Origin: Euryarchaeota archaeon UBA103
GTDB lineage: Archaea; Thermoplasmatota; Poseidoniia; Poseidoniales; Thalassarchaeaceae
Length of the DNA: 64,000 nucleotides
Assembly: GCA_002506825.1 (NCBI GenBank)
Contig: DAYH01000030.1
Location: 6,066 to 70,065 of the forward strand
Direction: 5' to 3'
Both the position numbers and the translations under genes were made by a program. Of this stretch, positions 1 through 9,546 are shown piece after piece; position 1 is the stretch's first letter, and each line of letters begins with the position of its first letter. The notes below the pieces were generated by a model. It did not search any database. It worked only from the letters and a program-made list of their open reading frames with translations, and was not told where the DNA came from.

Positions 1-11
1 GGCAATAATCA

Positions 12-30
12 CTCAGACCTACGGTCTGAG
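12..30. repeat. Short perfect inverted repeat (8-bp arms, 3-nt loop)
   Basis: The arms CTCAGACC and GGTCTGAG flank the loop TAC. The repeat lies about 54 bases upstream of the first surface-protein gene. It could be the terminator hairpin of a gene left of the window or an operator. No T-tract follows, so the role is open. Confidence 0.45.
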
Positions 31-83
31 AGAGAATATGGTGCGAACGTTCAAGAGTATTACAAATACCATCTGCTAATCTG

Positions 84-3000
84 ATGACATCTCACGACAG
101 GCCAAGTGATCAGTCCAAGGGTCGAAGGGCTCTGATTATTTCTGTAATAATGTCTCTCGTAATTTTCTATCCGTTGATTTTGGAGGAGAACTCTGTGGCT
201 ATTGAATCAGAAAAAGATTCGAAGTCCCTGACGGGCGTTGTTGATCCCTGGGATGATGGGGGGCAACCATGGCCGCAGCCGGGGAGGACGCCTGGAAGAA
301 TGTCTTCCAGTCCGGCACACGGCCCAGTAGGAGGAGTTGGTTCTCTATCTTCCATCATTGACCCCGTGATTAACTGGGAATATGGTAGCTATGATCTTGG
401 CACTGACTCGCTTGGCACACCCATTGGAGATTTTAGCGGTTCACTACAGGTTGATTCGGAATCTAATGAAAGATGCGGAGGGAGCTCGCTCTACACCGTG
501 ATTATTCAGACTGAAGCCTCCTCAGGCGATAGCTACCTTAGGATAATTGAGGGAGAAGACTCTGACCTGGCTTGGGAAGTTAACCTGGGACAGACTGAGA
601 CAATCAAGGCATCTCCTATGATTGTCGATATTGATGGTTCCGGCGGTCCTGAAATTATCGTTGTGTATGATGTAATAGTAGGAAGTGATGTGACACTAAA
701 GGTGGATGCATGGTCCCCCATACTTGTTTGTGATGTCACTGGATGGTCATCAGGTGGCTCACATGAAAGTCAATTACTCTGGAATTGGGAAGATCCGGAC
801 CTAATGATAAGTAGTGAACAGGGACCCTACACAGGAAGTATTTGGGGAAGCCATAAGCCAACCTCACAGCCACTTCTAGCTGATTTGGACTTGGATGGTG
901 ACGCTGAACTGGTTATGTCTGCGATTAGGGAGAGCGACAATTCCCCTCAGGTGGTCGCCATCAACCTCCCGTCATCTGGTTCGCCGACGAAGATTTGGGA
1001 TAAGAGCCTGAGATATGGGAGTCATGGATCTGATCCGGTATTTGTCCAGACTGACGATAATACAGCTTACGTGATGCTAACAACCACTGAATCGACGAAT
1101 GGGGCCATGTGGTTATGGAAGCTAGACTCATCGAGTGGCGACCCCAGTTGGGATGGGAAGTCGCTGGGCAACCTAGATGGAGATTCCAACGTCCCCCATA
1201 TTAGACTCCCTGGTCCCGTTGTGGCTAATTTAGATCAAGATAGCAGTCCTGAGATTATTGTGACTATTCCCACTGATGGAGATTCCTCCGGAAACCTAGA
1301 TGGAGCAGAATACAGGGGACTAGAGGTCGCTAACGGCTCCGAGATATGGACTTACAGATCACCCAATGGTTATGCTGATTCTCCTCCACTGCCGATTGAT
1401 ACAGATGGAGACGGAGATCACGATAGGATGTGCTGGATAACATGGTGGCAGACTACTACTGCCAGACATGGGATAACTGGCTGTGTAGATGATACGGATA
1501 CATCGAGTCCAAATGAAGCATGGTACCGTGATTTGGAACAAAGCAGTGGTACGCCGAATGATGAGATTGCTGTCTCTCAACCAATATGGATGGATATCGA
1601 TGGGACGGATGAGCCGGAGTTGCTTGTGGCCTACGGAAGATCACTCTGGGGATTCGATGGGTCACAGGGCACTAGTTCGGCTATCGGAACGGATTGGGCA
1701 GATGACTTGGAATTAAATCAGCGAACATGGTCATCCCCCTCTTTGGCGGATATTGATGGAGACAATACATTAGATATTATCATTGGATCAACAGTGGTTT
1801 CTCTTGAGAGTCCGGATATTAGGCCTCTACTTGACGGAAGAGGTATTGAATTCGATCCGACTTCACCTAACCCCGGGCAGAATGTACAGATTTCAGCATT
1901 CATTGAAAATTCTGGAACTGGCAATACTGATTCAGATATTGATGCGGTGTTGTATGCGGATGGAGTAGAGATAGGAAGAGAGCGTTTTTCATCCATGCAG
2001 CCGGTTTCTCCGTCCGGAACTGGATCTTTCGAATCTTTCTCTGTTGAATGGTCGGGCCCACTGGGGGACCATGAATTTACATTGGAGATCGACCCATTTT
2101 CCAATTTGACCCAGACTAGGGACGATAATGATGTGTTCTCTAAGATACTGTCTATAATTCCCACGTACAATGTTACATTCGAAATTTCCTCCGAGCCTTT
2201 GAGAGTCAGTCCTGGTGAAGCAATTGAAGCTAGTCCCGTAGTAAGGTCCACGGGAAGACTGTCGGGCGCTTGGTCATTGGAGATAGATGGGACGCAACTT
2301 CCTTCGGGTTGGACTTGGGAAGATATTACGCCAGGAGGGAGTAACAGCGTTCAGATTGCAACTGGAGAGTCGTGGTCGCCGTTGATCGAGATTGTCGCAC
2401 CTTCCACGGCCATGGGTTCGGATTCGGGCTTCCTTGGCTTGACAATGTCCCTTGATAGTGACTCGAACGTTAGTGTTTCGTCGATACTGCCTATTGAAGC
2501 CAATAGGACTAGAGGGCTTTCTATTAGGGGGCCAGAGGGTGCATCATATAGCTCAGGCTACGGATTAATTGGCGATTCTGCCAGAGCGTGGATAGTTGTA
2601 GAAAATATTGGGAACGCTTTGGAGAACCAAATCTCCTTGGATTGGGGAAATACACTTTGGGGCAGTGATCTAAGATTAATTGATGAAGGGGGCAATGAGA
2701 GATTCGCTTTGGTTCTTGATCCAGGGGAGAGGCTGGTGCTGGAGGCTTATCTTGATGTACCATTGGTGGATGAAAATCAGCAGACGGTATCGATTGGAGA
2801 TTATGTTGAAACTGCCCTAACACTGTGTGTTGATGGAAATGAGGCGTGTCAAACTGTTGACTTGACATTCATAGCTTCGGGAGTAATTAGTAGGAGTCAC
2901 ATTAGAAGTGTCCCTTCCAATGGCCTTGAGTGGATCGTGGAAGCTAATGGGCCAGTTGGTGAAAATTTGCTCTCTTGGTCCCTTTCATCAGCCGGAATGG

Positions 3001-5750
3001 CAAAGACTGGCTGGTCTTGGACTGCGTCGGGGGACCTGTCCATAAACGGGGATAATCTTTCGATGAATATTTCAAGCGGAAGTGGAGTAGGAATTTTATC
3101 ACTGGATCTTCCCAATAATGCGGCTCCTGCGTTTCACTACTTCGAAGATAACAGTGAAGAGTCGGTATCGCATTCACTGAGGCTATCACTGGAGATACTC
3201 CAAATATTCAGGTCTTCTATGGTAATCACATCGCCTAATGATCAGCCTTTCCTTGTAGAGGTTGATGATGAGTCACTGGTTGTCTTGAGGCTAGAAAATC
3301 CGGGAAACGGCGATGATTCATTCAGTCTGGATTTTTCTGTAGTAATAGATGAAAACATCACAGAAGACCCTGGAGTTGATGTATCATTTTCAAGAGAATT
3401 CGTTTCTTTATCTGCAGGCAGTCTAACCACCGTTCCTGTAACTGTTCTCTTGCCTGAGAATACCCCTGCCAGAGTGCCACTGAAAGTTTCATTCACGATG
3501 CAATCTGAAGGAGATTCCAATGCTTTCTCCACTGTCGAAATTATCTTTGAGGCTAGACAGGATCATCAATGGAACATCTACCCGTTCTTGCCTAGTGAGT
3601 CTGGGGATATTTATGCAGACGGACAAACCTTCCAAGCCAACCCTGGAGAGTCTATTTCATTGGACGTACTAGTAACAAATGTTGGTAATTTAATAGATGA
3701 TCTAACATTAGTAACGTCGGTTACAACTTCCTTGGAGACTGGTGATTCCTCATCAGAGTGGGCTTCTAGTGGAAGTACAATTTCTAGTCTGGGAGTGAAC
3801 GAAACTGGGACTATTAAAGTGAATACTAGCATACCACTGGATGCATGGAGTGGGTCATCGGTTGATGTGATGGTTACCGCTTTAGCACAAGGTCAAGAAA
3901 TTACAACATTCTCATTTTCGGTGGTCTCTGGCCATGTTCCTTCATGGAATGCAGTTATTGATCAGGCTAACTTGGAAGTTGACCCACGAGGCTCAGAAAT
4001 TACACTTTCAGTATTACAGATGGGGAACTCTCCGAGCCGTCCTTACATCTCCATGTTTGTATCGGGAGAACAGGGTTGGGAAATCGGAAATATATCAGAG
4101 ATGCCTATGATAAATCCAGGAAATAGTGCCCCTCTATTACTCAACATTACTCCTCCCAGTAATGCAGTACATGGGAGAGCGGTTGAGCTGACGCTAAGAA
4201 TCAAAGAGGGAGATTCGAGCGGATTGTCTGAAATAGTATTCCCTCTGAGAGTTGCAGTAACTCATGATTTCTCTTTGTCTGGGCAGGGGGATTGGGTGAT
4301 TAGCCAAGATGGGGGATACCCCCTAGGATATATTGAAAATCGGGGGAATGCGCCTAGTACCATTTCAATTCAGATACTCAGCCTGCCACTAGGTTGGGAG
4401 ATCTCGGGGGATCAATATGTTATTTTGGGAGTCGGGGAGATCTCTGGCATTCCAATTGAGCTATTGCCCGATGAGAGCTGGGACGGCGATGTCAAGACAA
4501 TAAGAATCCTGGCCGAAGACTCCGAAGGTAACCAAAGAGAAATCTCGATGGATACCCGGATGGAGAGCTACTCATGGTCTACCAGTCCGGTAATCATTTC
4601 TACCTCGGGTGACAGCTATGTCTTGGGAGTTCATCGAACCGGTTCCGAGAGTACAATAATTGATTCTGAAAATGGGCTGCTTCAGTGGAGCGACGCGGGA
4701 GGATGGCTATGGGGCTCTGGAGCAGGAGGAAATGGAAGCGTGAATGTTAATTCATCCACAATACTCGAGTATAGATCTTGGGTATCTGAACCGTCTTTTA
4801 GGCAGGCTAGTTGCTCTGTAGGGGGAAGCGTGAATTCTGTTGAAGCCAGTTGCACCATATTGAATGGGAGTGACAAATTTGCATATACTCTGATTCTTTC
4901 TGACGATCGAGGCAATATGCTGGATTCGGTTTCAGGATTACTTGAGGCCGAAGAGTCGTCTGGAATGATAAATCTCAGTGCGGATGATTGGGGCCCTCTA
5001 CCAGGGAGAAGTGAGTTGACAATTAGGGTCATTGATTCCAGGGGAATTGAGTTTTCTTCCGATAGCAACATATTCGAAGTTAGAAGAACTGATTGGAATG
5101 TCGGGCTGGTTGGATTGGAGATTGTAGGCACTGGACAGGATCAAGAAATATCAATACTCACCAAGAGAGAGAATCATCAAATTTTAGATGGTTCGATTTG
5201 TCTGGTTGACATTGAGGCCGGGGCCTTTACTGCAGAATACATAGTCGATATGTCAGAATCTAGTGCTCTAGCCCCCAGGCCTACCATAGATAGGCCGGAT
5301 GTCAAAGATGGAGTAGAATTAGTGGCTAAGATAAGCTGTGGGTTCCCTTGGGACATTGATTCAAATCCTTCTGACGATGAGGCAAGAATAATTCTATCTG
5401 GGTCCGACGGGTCCGAAGGGGGCTTCAGTGACTCCAGTACTGCATTAGCATCGGCTAGCTTGGTGATCGGAATTTCGATAGCTTTCGCATGGATGGCTAG
5501 AAATTTCAGAGAAGGCAGGGAAATGATGGAGAAAACTAGGCAAGCTGTAGAGAAAAAGGCATTGGAAAGGAAGGCCAATATGGCAAAGGATGTACAAGCC
5601 GTTGATGATAAAACGAATAAAGAAGAAGAGATTTCGGAATTATCGGAAGAAGTACCTGCGAGGGCTAGCGAAGAAGTACCCCAAGAAGACAAAGAAAGCC
5701 TACTTGATAGCTTTGAACAACGTCTTAATCGTCTCAGATCGGAAAAGTAG
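84..5750 (+). CDS. Giant cell-surface protein with FG-GAP-like repeats and CARDB-like domains
   Basis: An 1888-residue protein of unknown function, very probably displayed on the cell surface. Residues 16-35 form a hydrophobic signal or anchor segment. At least five DxDGD-type Ca-binding FG-GAP/VCBS-like motifs lie near residues 180, 267, 381, 503 and 555 (for example DIDGDNTLDIIIG), suggesting an N-terminal beta-propeller. A CARDB-like domain starts near residue 575, and beta-rich Ig/NEW3-like modules fill the rest to about 1780. A single membrane helix at about 1789-1808 is followed by a charged, Glu/Lys-rich cytoplasmic tail of about 80 residues that looks coiled-coil. The ATG lacks a clear SD, and an AT-rich element lies about 20 bases upstream, so the transcript may be leaderless. 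The next gene follows after 10 bases and is probably cotranscribed. Adhesion, substrate binding or envelope structure are all possible. Confidence 0.85.
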   Translation: MTSHDRPSDQSKGRRALIISVIMSLVIFYPLILEENSVAIESEKDSKSLTGVVDPWDDGGQPWPQPGRTPGRMSSSPAHGPVGGVGSLSSIIDPVINWEYGSYDLGTDSLGTPIGDFSGSLQVDSESNERCGGSSLYTVIIQTEASSGDSYLRIIEGEDSDLAWEVNLGQTETIKASPMIVDIDGSGGPEIIVVYDVIVGSDVTLKVDAWSPILVCDVTGWSSGGSHESQLLWNWEDPDLMISSEQGPYTGSIWGSHKPTSQPLLADLDLDGDAELVMSAIRESDNSPQVVAINLPSSGSPTKIWDKSLRYGSHGSDPVFVQTDDNTAYVMLTTTESTNGAMWLWKLDSSSGDPSWDGKSLGNLDGDSNVPHIRLPGPVVANLDQDSSPEIIVTIPTDGDSSGNLDGAEYRGLEVANGSEIWTYRSPNGYADSPPLPIDTDGDGDHDRMCWITWWQTTTARHGITGCVDDTDTSSPNEAWYRDLEQSSGTPNDEIAVSQPIWMDIDGTDEPELLVAYGRSLWGFDGSQGTSSAIGTDWADDLELNQRTWSSPSLADIDGDNTLDIIIGSTVVSLESPDIRPLLDGRGIEFDPTSPNPGQNVQISAFIENSGTGNTDSDIDAVLYADGVEIGRERFSSMQPVSPSGTGSFESFSVEWSGPLGDHEFTLEIDPFSNLTQTRDDNDVFSKILSIIPTYNVTFEISSEPLRVSPGEAIEASPVVRSTGRLSGAWSLEIDGTQLPSGWTWEDITPGGSNSVQIATGESWSPLIEIVAPSTAMGSDSGFLGLTMSLDSDSNVSVSSILPIEANRTRGLSIRGPEGASYSSGYGLIGDSARAWIVVENIGNALENQISLDWGNTLWGSDLRLIDEGGNERFALVLDPGERLVLEAYLDVPLVDENQQTVSIGDYVETALTLCVDGNEACQTVDLTFIASGVISRSHIRSVPSNGLEWIVEANGPVGENLLSWSLSSAGMAKTGWSWTASGDLSINGDNLSMNISSGSGVGILSLDLPNNAAPAFHYFEDNSEESVSHSLRLSLEILQIFRSSMVITSPNDQPFLVEVDDESLVVLRLENPGNGDDSFSLDFSVVIDENITEDPGVDVSFSREFVSLSAGSLTTVPVTVLLPENTPARVPLKVSFTMQSEGDSNAFSTVEIIFEARQDHQWNIYPFLPSESGDIYADGQTFQANPGESISLDVLVTNVGNLIDDLTLVTSVTTSLETGDSSSEWASSGSTISSLGVNETGTIKVNTSIPLDAWSGSSVDVMVTALAQGQEITTFSFSVVSGHVPSWNAVIDQANLEVDPRGSEITLSVLQMGNSPSRPYISMFVSGEQGWEIGNISEMPMINPGNSAPLLLNITPPSNAVHGRAVELTLRIKEGDSSGLSEIVFPLRVAVTHDFSLSGQGDWVISQDGGYPLGYIENRGNAPSTISIQILSLPLGWEISGDQYVILGVGEISGIPIELLPDESWDGDVKTIRILAEDSEGNQREISMDTRMESYSWSTSPVIISTSGDSYVLGVHRTGSESTIIDSENGLLQWSDAGGWLWGSGAGGNGSVNVNSSTILEYRSWVSEPSFRQASCSVGGSVNSVEASCTILNGSDKFAYTLILSDDRGNMLDSVSGLLEAEESSGMINLSADDWGPLPGRSELTIRVIDSRGIEFSSDSNIFEVRRTDWNVGLVGLEIVGTGQDQEISILTKRENHQILDGSICLVDIEAGAFTAEYIVDMSESSALAPRPTIDRPDVKDGVELVAKISCGFPWDIDSNPSDDEARIILSGSDGSEGGFSDSSTALASASLVIGISIAFAWMARNFREGREMMEKTRQAVEKKALERKANMAKDVQAVDDKTNKEEEISELSEEVPARASEEVPQEDKESLLDSFEQRLNRLRSEK

Positions 5751-5760
5751 TGGTGAAAAG

Positions 5761-6387
5761 ATGTCCACAAATTCTAATCTTCCTAGTTTCCATACATTTG
5801 ACCCAATATTGAATGACCCCCTGGAAATCATTCATGCAATACTATCGTCCCTGGGAGGGGATCACACAGAATTGAAGAAGGCAAGCCCTCTTTCGAGAGA
5901 TATTCAGAATCTAAAGGAAGGGATTGAACCTGTTTTTGACCCCGCCACAATGCTATACTTGTCCATAGTTGAATTGGATTCAGAGGGACGGAGGGAGGGT
6001 TCGATAGACTCCAGCTCTGGAAAGGAAAGACTAGGTAGATTTCCCTATGGGGATGGAAATATCGTTACCTATCTCTTGGAAAATACTAGAGAGAAAGGGG
6101 ATATGACCATTTTACATGACCTCCTATCCAAACTCTCTGACGGATTATCTGAAGAAAACTTAGGCGAGTTGGGATTCAGAGAGGGATTTGGAGGTTTGAC
6201 CCTCCTAGGATGGTTGAACAGGCGAGAAGTATCAGAGTTACGTAGCGCAATTCGGTCCGGGAGGTGGGAAGTACTTTCAGAAGAGCCTTTGGATGGTGGA
6301 GTAGACTATGCTTTCAGACTCTTGCTCGCAATGCTTAGATCCGCTCAAAGGAAGAGATGCGGGGTCCTGATGAGAAGGCATTCATAA
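5761..6387 (+). CDS. Hypothetical protein, companion of the upstream surface protein
   Basis: A 208-residue soluble protein that I do not recognise. The reading frame stays open further upstream, but the ATG at 5761 is preferred because GGTGA lies 5 bases before it and it clears the upstream stop. No signal peptide or membrane segment is visible. The composition suggests a mostly helical fold, with Leu-rich stretches in the middle and a basic C-terminus. Its place 10 bases after the giant surface-protein gene suggests co-expression, perhaps a cytoplasmic partner of that protein's charged tail; this is inference only. It ends one base before the stop of the convergent purC. Confidence 0.7.
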   Translation: MSTNSNLPSFHTFDPILNDPLEIIHAILSSLGGDHTELKKASPLSRDIQNLKEGIEPVFDPATMLYLSIVELDSEGRREGSIDSSSGKERLGRFPYGDGNIVTYLLENTREKGDMTILHDLLSKLSDGLSEENLGELGFREGFGGLTLLGWLNRREVSELRSAIRSGRWEVLSEEPLDGGVDYAFRLLLAMLRSAQRKRCGVLMRRHS

Positions 6388-6388
6388 G

Positions 6389-7300
6389 CTAGAATTCTTG
6401 ACCCGTCAGGCGCTCGAACATAGTGGCATAAAGCTCTGATGTTTGTCTAATTATCTCATCTGGAAGAGGGGGGATTGGGGGTTCTTCGGTACCTGCTTCC
6501 CTAGCGGCATAAAGTTGCTCATAATGGCCAGTTGAGAGATAGTGCTCCCTAACAAACTCCTTAGATAGCGACACAATCTTTCCATTCTCATAATCATCTG
6601 CGGCCCACCATCTATCTTCGTCTAGGGTCCCGAATGAATCCACTAGAACTGGAACCCGGCCATGGCCAAGTGCGAATTCTTTCTTTCCATCCACATGAAT
6701 GAGTCCTCTCTTAGATGCCTCCCTATTGATAATTTCATCTATCTTCACAACAATATCAAGGATAGCATCGAACTCCTCCTCCTTTAGATTGGAGATTTCT
6801 AAAGCCTCTTTACGATCCAATAATCTGTCAAATTTCTCAAATTTAGTTGAAACTTCTAGATAGGGAGCTGGTAGTTTAATTCCTTCGTATAGCACAGTTC
6901 CGGGTTGGAATCCGAATTCCTCTGATCCGACATCGCCTCTATCATATCTCCTCCATCCACCTCCAGCGAGGTAGTGCCTACAAATAACCTCCAGAGGGAC
7001 GAAAACATTCTCCATATCTCGAGGAATTGCCCCTGGCTCCCTAATTACCTCAAATCGACGTGCTAGAACTCTGTCTGGTGCATTCATTTCGATAACATGG
7101 GTTTGACATATCTCGGCTTCCTCTACCAACTTGAACCAATGGCATGAAGTCCTGTTTAGACTCTCTCCCTTTCTTGGAACCAAACTTGGTATGATTTGAT
7201 CAAAAACGCTAATCTGATCCGTGTACCTAAATTCTATTACATCCGGATCTTCTGTACTCCATACTTCCTTGACTTTGCCCTTGTATAGCATGCCTACCAT
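6389..7300 (-). CDS. purC: Phosphoribosylaminoimidazole-succinocarboxamide (SAICAR) synthase
   Basis: PurC joins CAIR and aspartate with ATP to give SAICAR in purine synthesis, in the cytoplasm. The N-terminal YKGKVKEVW strand-turn, the TDQISVFDQ nucleotide-binding segment and the later FALGHGRVPVLVDSFGTLDEDRWW region are typical of the family. The length of 303 residues matches the longer yeast Ade1-like form rather than the short E. coli form. The frame is open 15 codons further upstream, but the extension does not resemble PurC, so the ATG at 7300 is chosen. The gene is convergent with the unknown protein before it and divergent from the transporter fusion after it. Confidence 0.93.
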   Translation of the reverse strand: MVGMLYKGKVKEVWSTEDPDVIEFRYTDQISVFDQIIPSLVPRKGESLNRTSCHWFKLVEEAEICQTHVIEMNAPDRVLARRFEVIREPGAIPRDMENVFVPLEVICRHYLAGGGWRRYDRGDVGSEEFGFQPGTVLYEGIKLPAPYLEVSTKFEKFDRLLDRKEALEISNLKEEEFDAILDIVVKIDEIINREASKRGLIHVDGKKEFALGHGRVPVLVDSFGTLDEDRWWAADDYENGKIVSLSKEFVREHYLSTGHYEQLYAAREAGTEEPPIPPLPDEIIRQTSELYATMFERLTGQEF

Positions 7301-7406
7301 GTTACAAGGAAGGGAAAGATGATGATGAACATTACTGAAAGACAATCAGATTTTTCAGTACCGCCGGGACTATATCCCAAGAACCTCGCCAAGTAATGGG
7401 GAGCGG

Positions 7407-9545
7407 ATGACTGAAACTATGAATTCTGGCAACCGAAGAATTTCCCCCTTGTCATTTCCAGGCTATTTTTCCATTGCATTGATGATATTACTGGCCCTAT
7501 CCGTACCTGCAAATGCTCAGGAGTATAGAAGTGGTTGGGACCTCATCAACAGCGGCACGTTACATGACCTTTATTCTGTAGAGTCTGAAGGGAACGAGGT
7601 ATGGGCTTTCGGGGAAAATGGCACTATGGTATTGAGTGGAGACGGAGGCCTATCTTGGGAGGTAGGTGAATCTCTCACTTCTTCTGATCTGACAATATCG
7701 GATTCAGGCTTTGGCTCTTTCTTGGCGGCCAGTATGGATGGTACGATTCTAATTAAGTCTGGAAATGAAATGACATGGTCGGATATATCATTAGATATTG
7801 GGGATGAATCGATTTACGGTGCATGCCTAAATGGCGGTAATGAGGCAGTAATCGTTGGCGGGAATGGGTCCATATGGACTTACGAAATGCAAGTATGGAG
7901 CAATCGTTCAGTTTCTGGGGAAGATCTCCTAGACGTATCTTTCTTAGATTCAGAAAGAGGGATTGCTGTCGGTGAACAAGGAACAATTCTATTCTCTAAT
8001 GACGGAGGCTCTTCTTGGGACTACAGGGATGCCCCTACTGAAGCTTCGTCATCGAGGATCATAGACATAGAGTTCTTCAGTGAAATTAGGGCATATGCCA
8101 TTACTGATGAAGGAGGAGTTCTGAAGTCTTCGAGAGAGATTAACACAGCAGTGGGATTTCTCTGGAATATGCAATATTTTGAGTCCGAAGGAGGCTCATC
8201 TAATCTTGGAGTAAATCTTACATCTATAGAAATTGCAACAACAAATAAATTTCTTCTTTCTGGAAATGATGGTTACCTCTCAATGAGCAAGGATGGAGGG
8301 AATATAGTAACCCGGCAGATGATTCCACTGGGCAACACAACATCATTCTATGACATAACAATGCTAGATGGCTTCAACGGCATAGCCGTAGGCAGTAATG
8401 GCTCCCTACTTTTGACTGAGAGATCCGGGGAGGATGAACAGGTTGGCTTTGAAGTCATGGACTTCTCAGAATTTGGAAACTTTGTAGATTACTCAAAGGG
8501 GATGCTGATAGATGGTTTGTATGCCACTATTAACATTGTAATGTTTGGAATTTTTCTCGGCTTCTTCCTCGGAATCTCCCTCTCGATGATGAAGACCTCG
8601 CCTACTACTCTCAAAGAAATTTCTCAGAGGAGGAGTTTGGCAGTGATAAAATCTACAGGAGTGATCTTTACTATAATTGGGGCCTCCTTAGTAAATCATC
8701 TAGTTCCTATTATTGCGAATCTTGGATTGGATGGCTGGGAATATATTTATGCTCCGATTGGAATTATTAATCCTGATGGAATTACTGGAGAACTACAATT
8801 CGAAAACTTCCTATTCCTAATACTTGGAGTGAGCCTTTTCCTTCTGGGAGTACTCTTCATATCAGCGAATGGAGATTATAAAAAATCTCACTACAACATT
8901 AGGGGTAAAGAAATTATTTGGAATCCTTGGGGCATTAGGCCTCTGAATTTCATTGCAACTATCTACACAGATATTTTCAGAAATACTCCTCTGATTGTCC
9001 AATTCTTGTTCATACATTTTGGAGTCCAGATAGGTGCATTGATCGGCGATCCAGGAGCAGAAATGTTGGATGGCTCTAGTAATTTCATCCTGGCTTTCCT
9101 CAGGGACGATATCCTTTCTAACAGGGCCTGTGTTAGTGCGATATTCGCCTTGGGCCTGAACTCAGGCGCCTACCAGTGCGAGACAATACGTGGAGCCATT
9201 TCCGCAATACCCTCTGGGCAGATGGAGGCTGGAAGAAGTATAGGGCTGAATTACATGCAGACAATGAGACTTGTTATTATGCCTCAAGCCATTCGAATTT
9301 GCATCCCCCCAATGGGTAATGAGATGGTTAATTTAGTCCTAAATTCATCACTTGCAATGGTAATAGGTTATTCCGAGCTTACTCGAAAAGCCAAACTGAT
9401 TAACGCGGTTACTTTTCAGGTATTCTGGTCCTATGGCATGGTTTTAATTTCCTACTTTATTGTTACTTGGACACTGGCTTTATTCCTGAGGTATCTTGAG
9501 AATAAGACTAGAATTCCTGGACTGGGAATATCCGGAGGGAGCTAA
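7407..9545 (+). CDS. Secreted YCF48/BNR-like beta-propeller fused to an amino-acid ABC transporter permease
   Basis: A 712-residue fusion. Residues 1-38 are a signal peptide ending in an ANA|Q-type cleavage site. Residues 40-345 contain repeated blades with SxDGGxSW and GENG/GxxGTIL motifs, typical of YCF48/BNR-type beta-propellers, and should face outside. Residues 360-705 form a HisM/GlnP-type permease with membrane helices near 365-395, 410-442, 468-495, 510-545 and 672-697. The family segment RNTPLIVQF is present, and the cytoplasmic coupling loop runs from about 592 to 650 (ETIRGAISAIPSGQ, EAGRSIG, PQAIR). The ATPase gene follows after one base. No periplasmic solute-binding protein is encoded nearby, so the propeller may replace or assist one; that is inference. 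Transport of a polar amino acid is likely from the family, but the substrate is unknown. Confidence 0.88.
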   Translation: MTETMNSGNRRISPLSFPGYFSIALMILLALSVPANAQEYRSGWDLINSGTLHDLYSVESEGNEVWAFGENGTMVLSGDGGLSWEVGESLTSSDLTISDSGFGSFLAASMDGTILIKSGNEMTWSDISLDIGDESIYGACLNGGNEAVIVGGNGSIWTYEMQVWSNRSVSGEDLLDVSFLDSERGIAVGEQGTILFSNDGGSSWDYRDAPTEASSSRIIDIEFFSEIRAYAITDEGGVLKSSREINTAVGFLWNMQYFESEGGSSNLGVNLTSIEIATTNKFLLSGNDGYLSMSKDGGNIVTRQMIPLGNTTSFYDITMLDGFNGIAVGSNGSLLLTERSGEDEQVGFEVMDFSEFGNFVDYSKGMLIDGLYATINIVMFGIFLGFFLGISLSMMKTSPTTLKEISQRRSLAVIKSTGVIFTIIGASLVNHLVPIIANLGLDGWEYIYAPIGIINPDGITGELQFENFLFLILGVSLFLLGVLFISANGDYKKSHYNIRGKEIIWNPWGIRPLNFIATIYTDIFRNTPLIVQFLFIHFGVQIGALIGDPGAEMLDGSSNFILAFLRDDILSNRACVSAIFALGLNSGAYQCETIRGAISAIPSGQMEAGRSIGLNYMQTMRLVIMPQAIRICIPPMGNEMVNLVLNSSLAMVIGYSELTRKAKLINAVTFQVFWSYGMVLISYFIVTWTLALFLRYLENKTRIPGLGISGGS

Positions 9546-9546
9546 A

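Noticed and set aside
5177..5770. 197-codon open frame on the minus strand
   Set aside because: It is antisense to the end of the 1888-residue gene, with low-complexity Ser/Leu composition and no motif or start signal.
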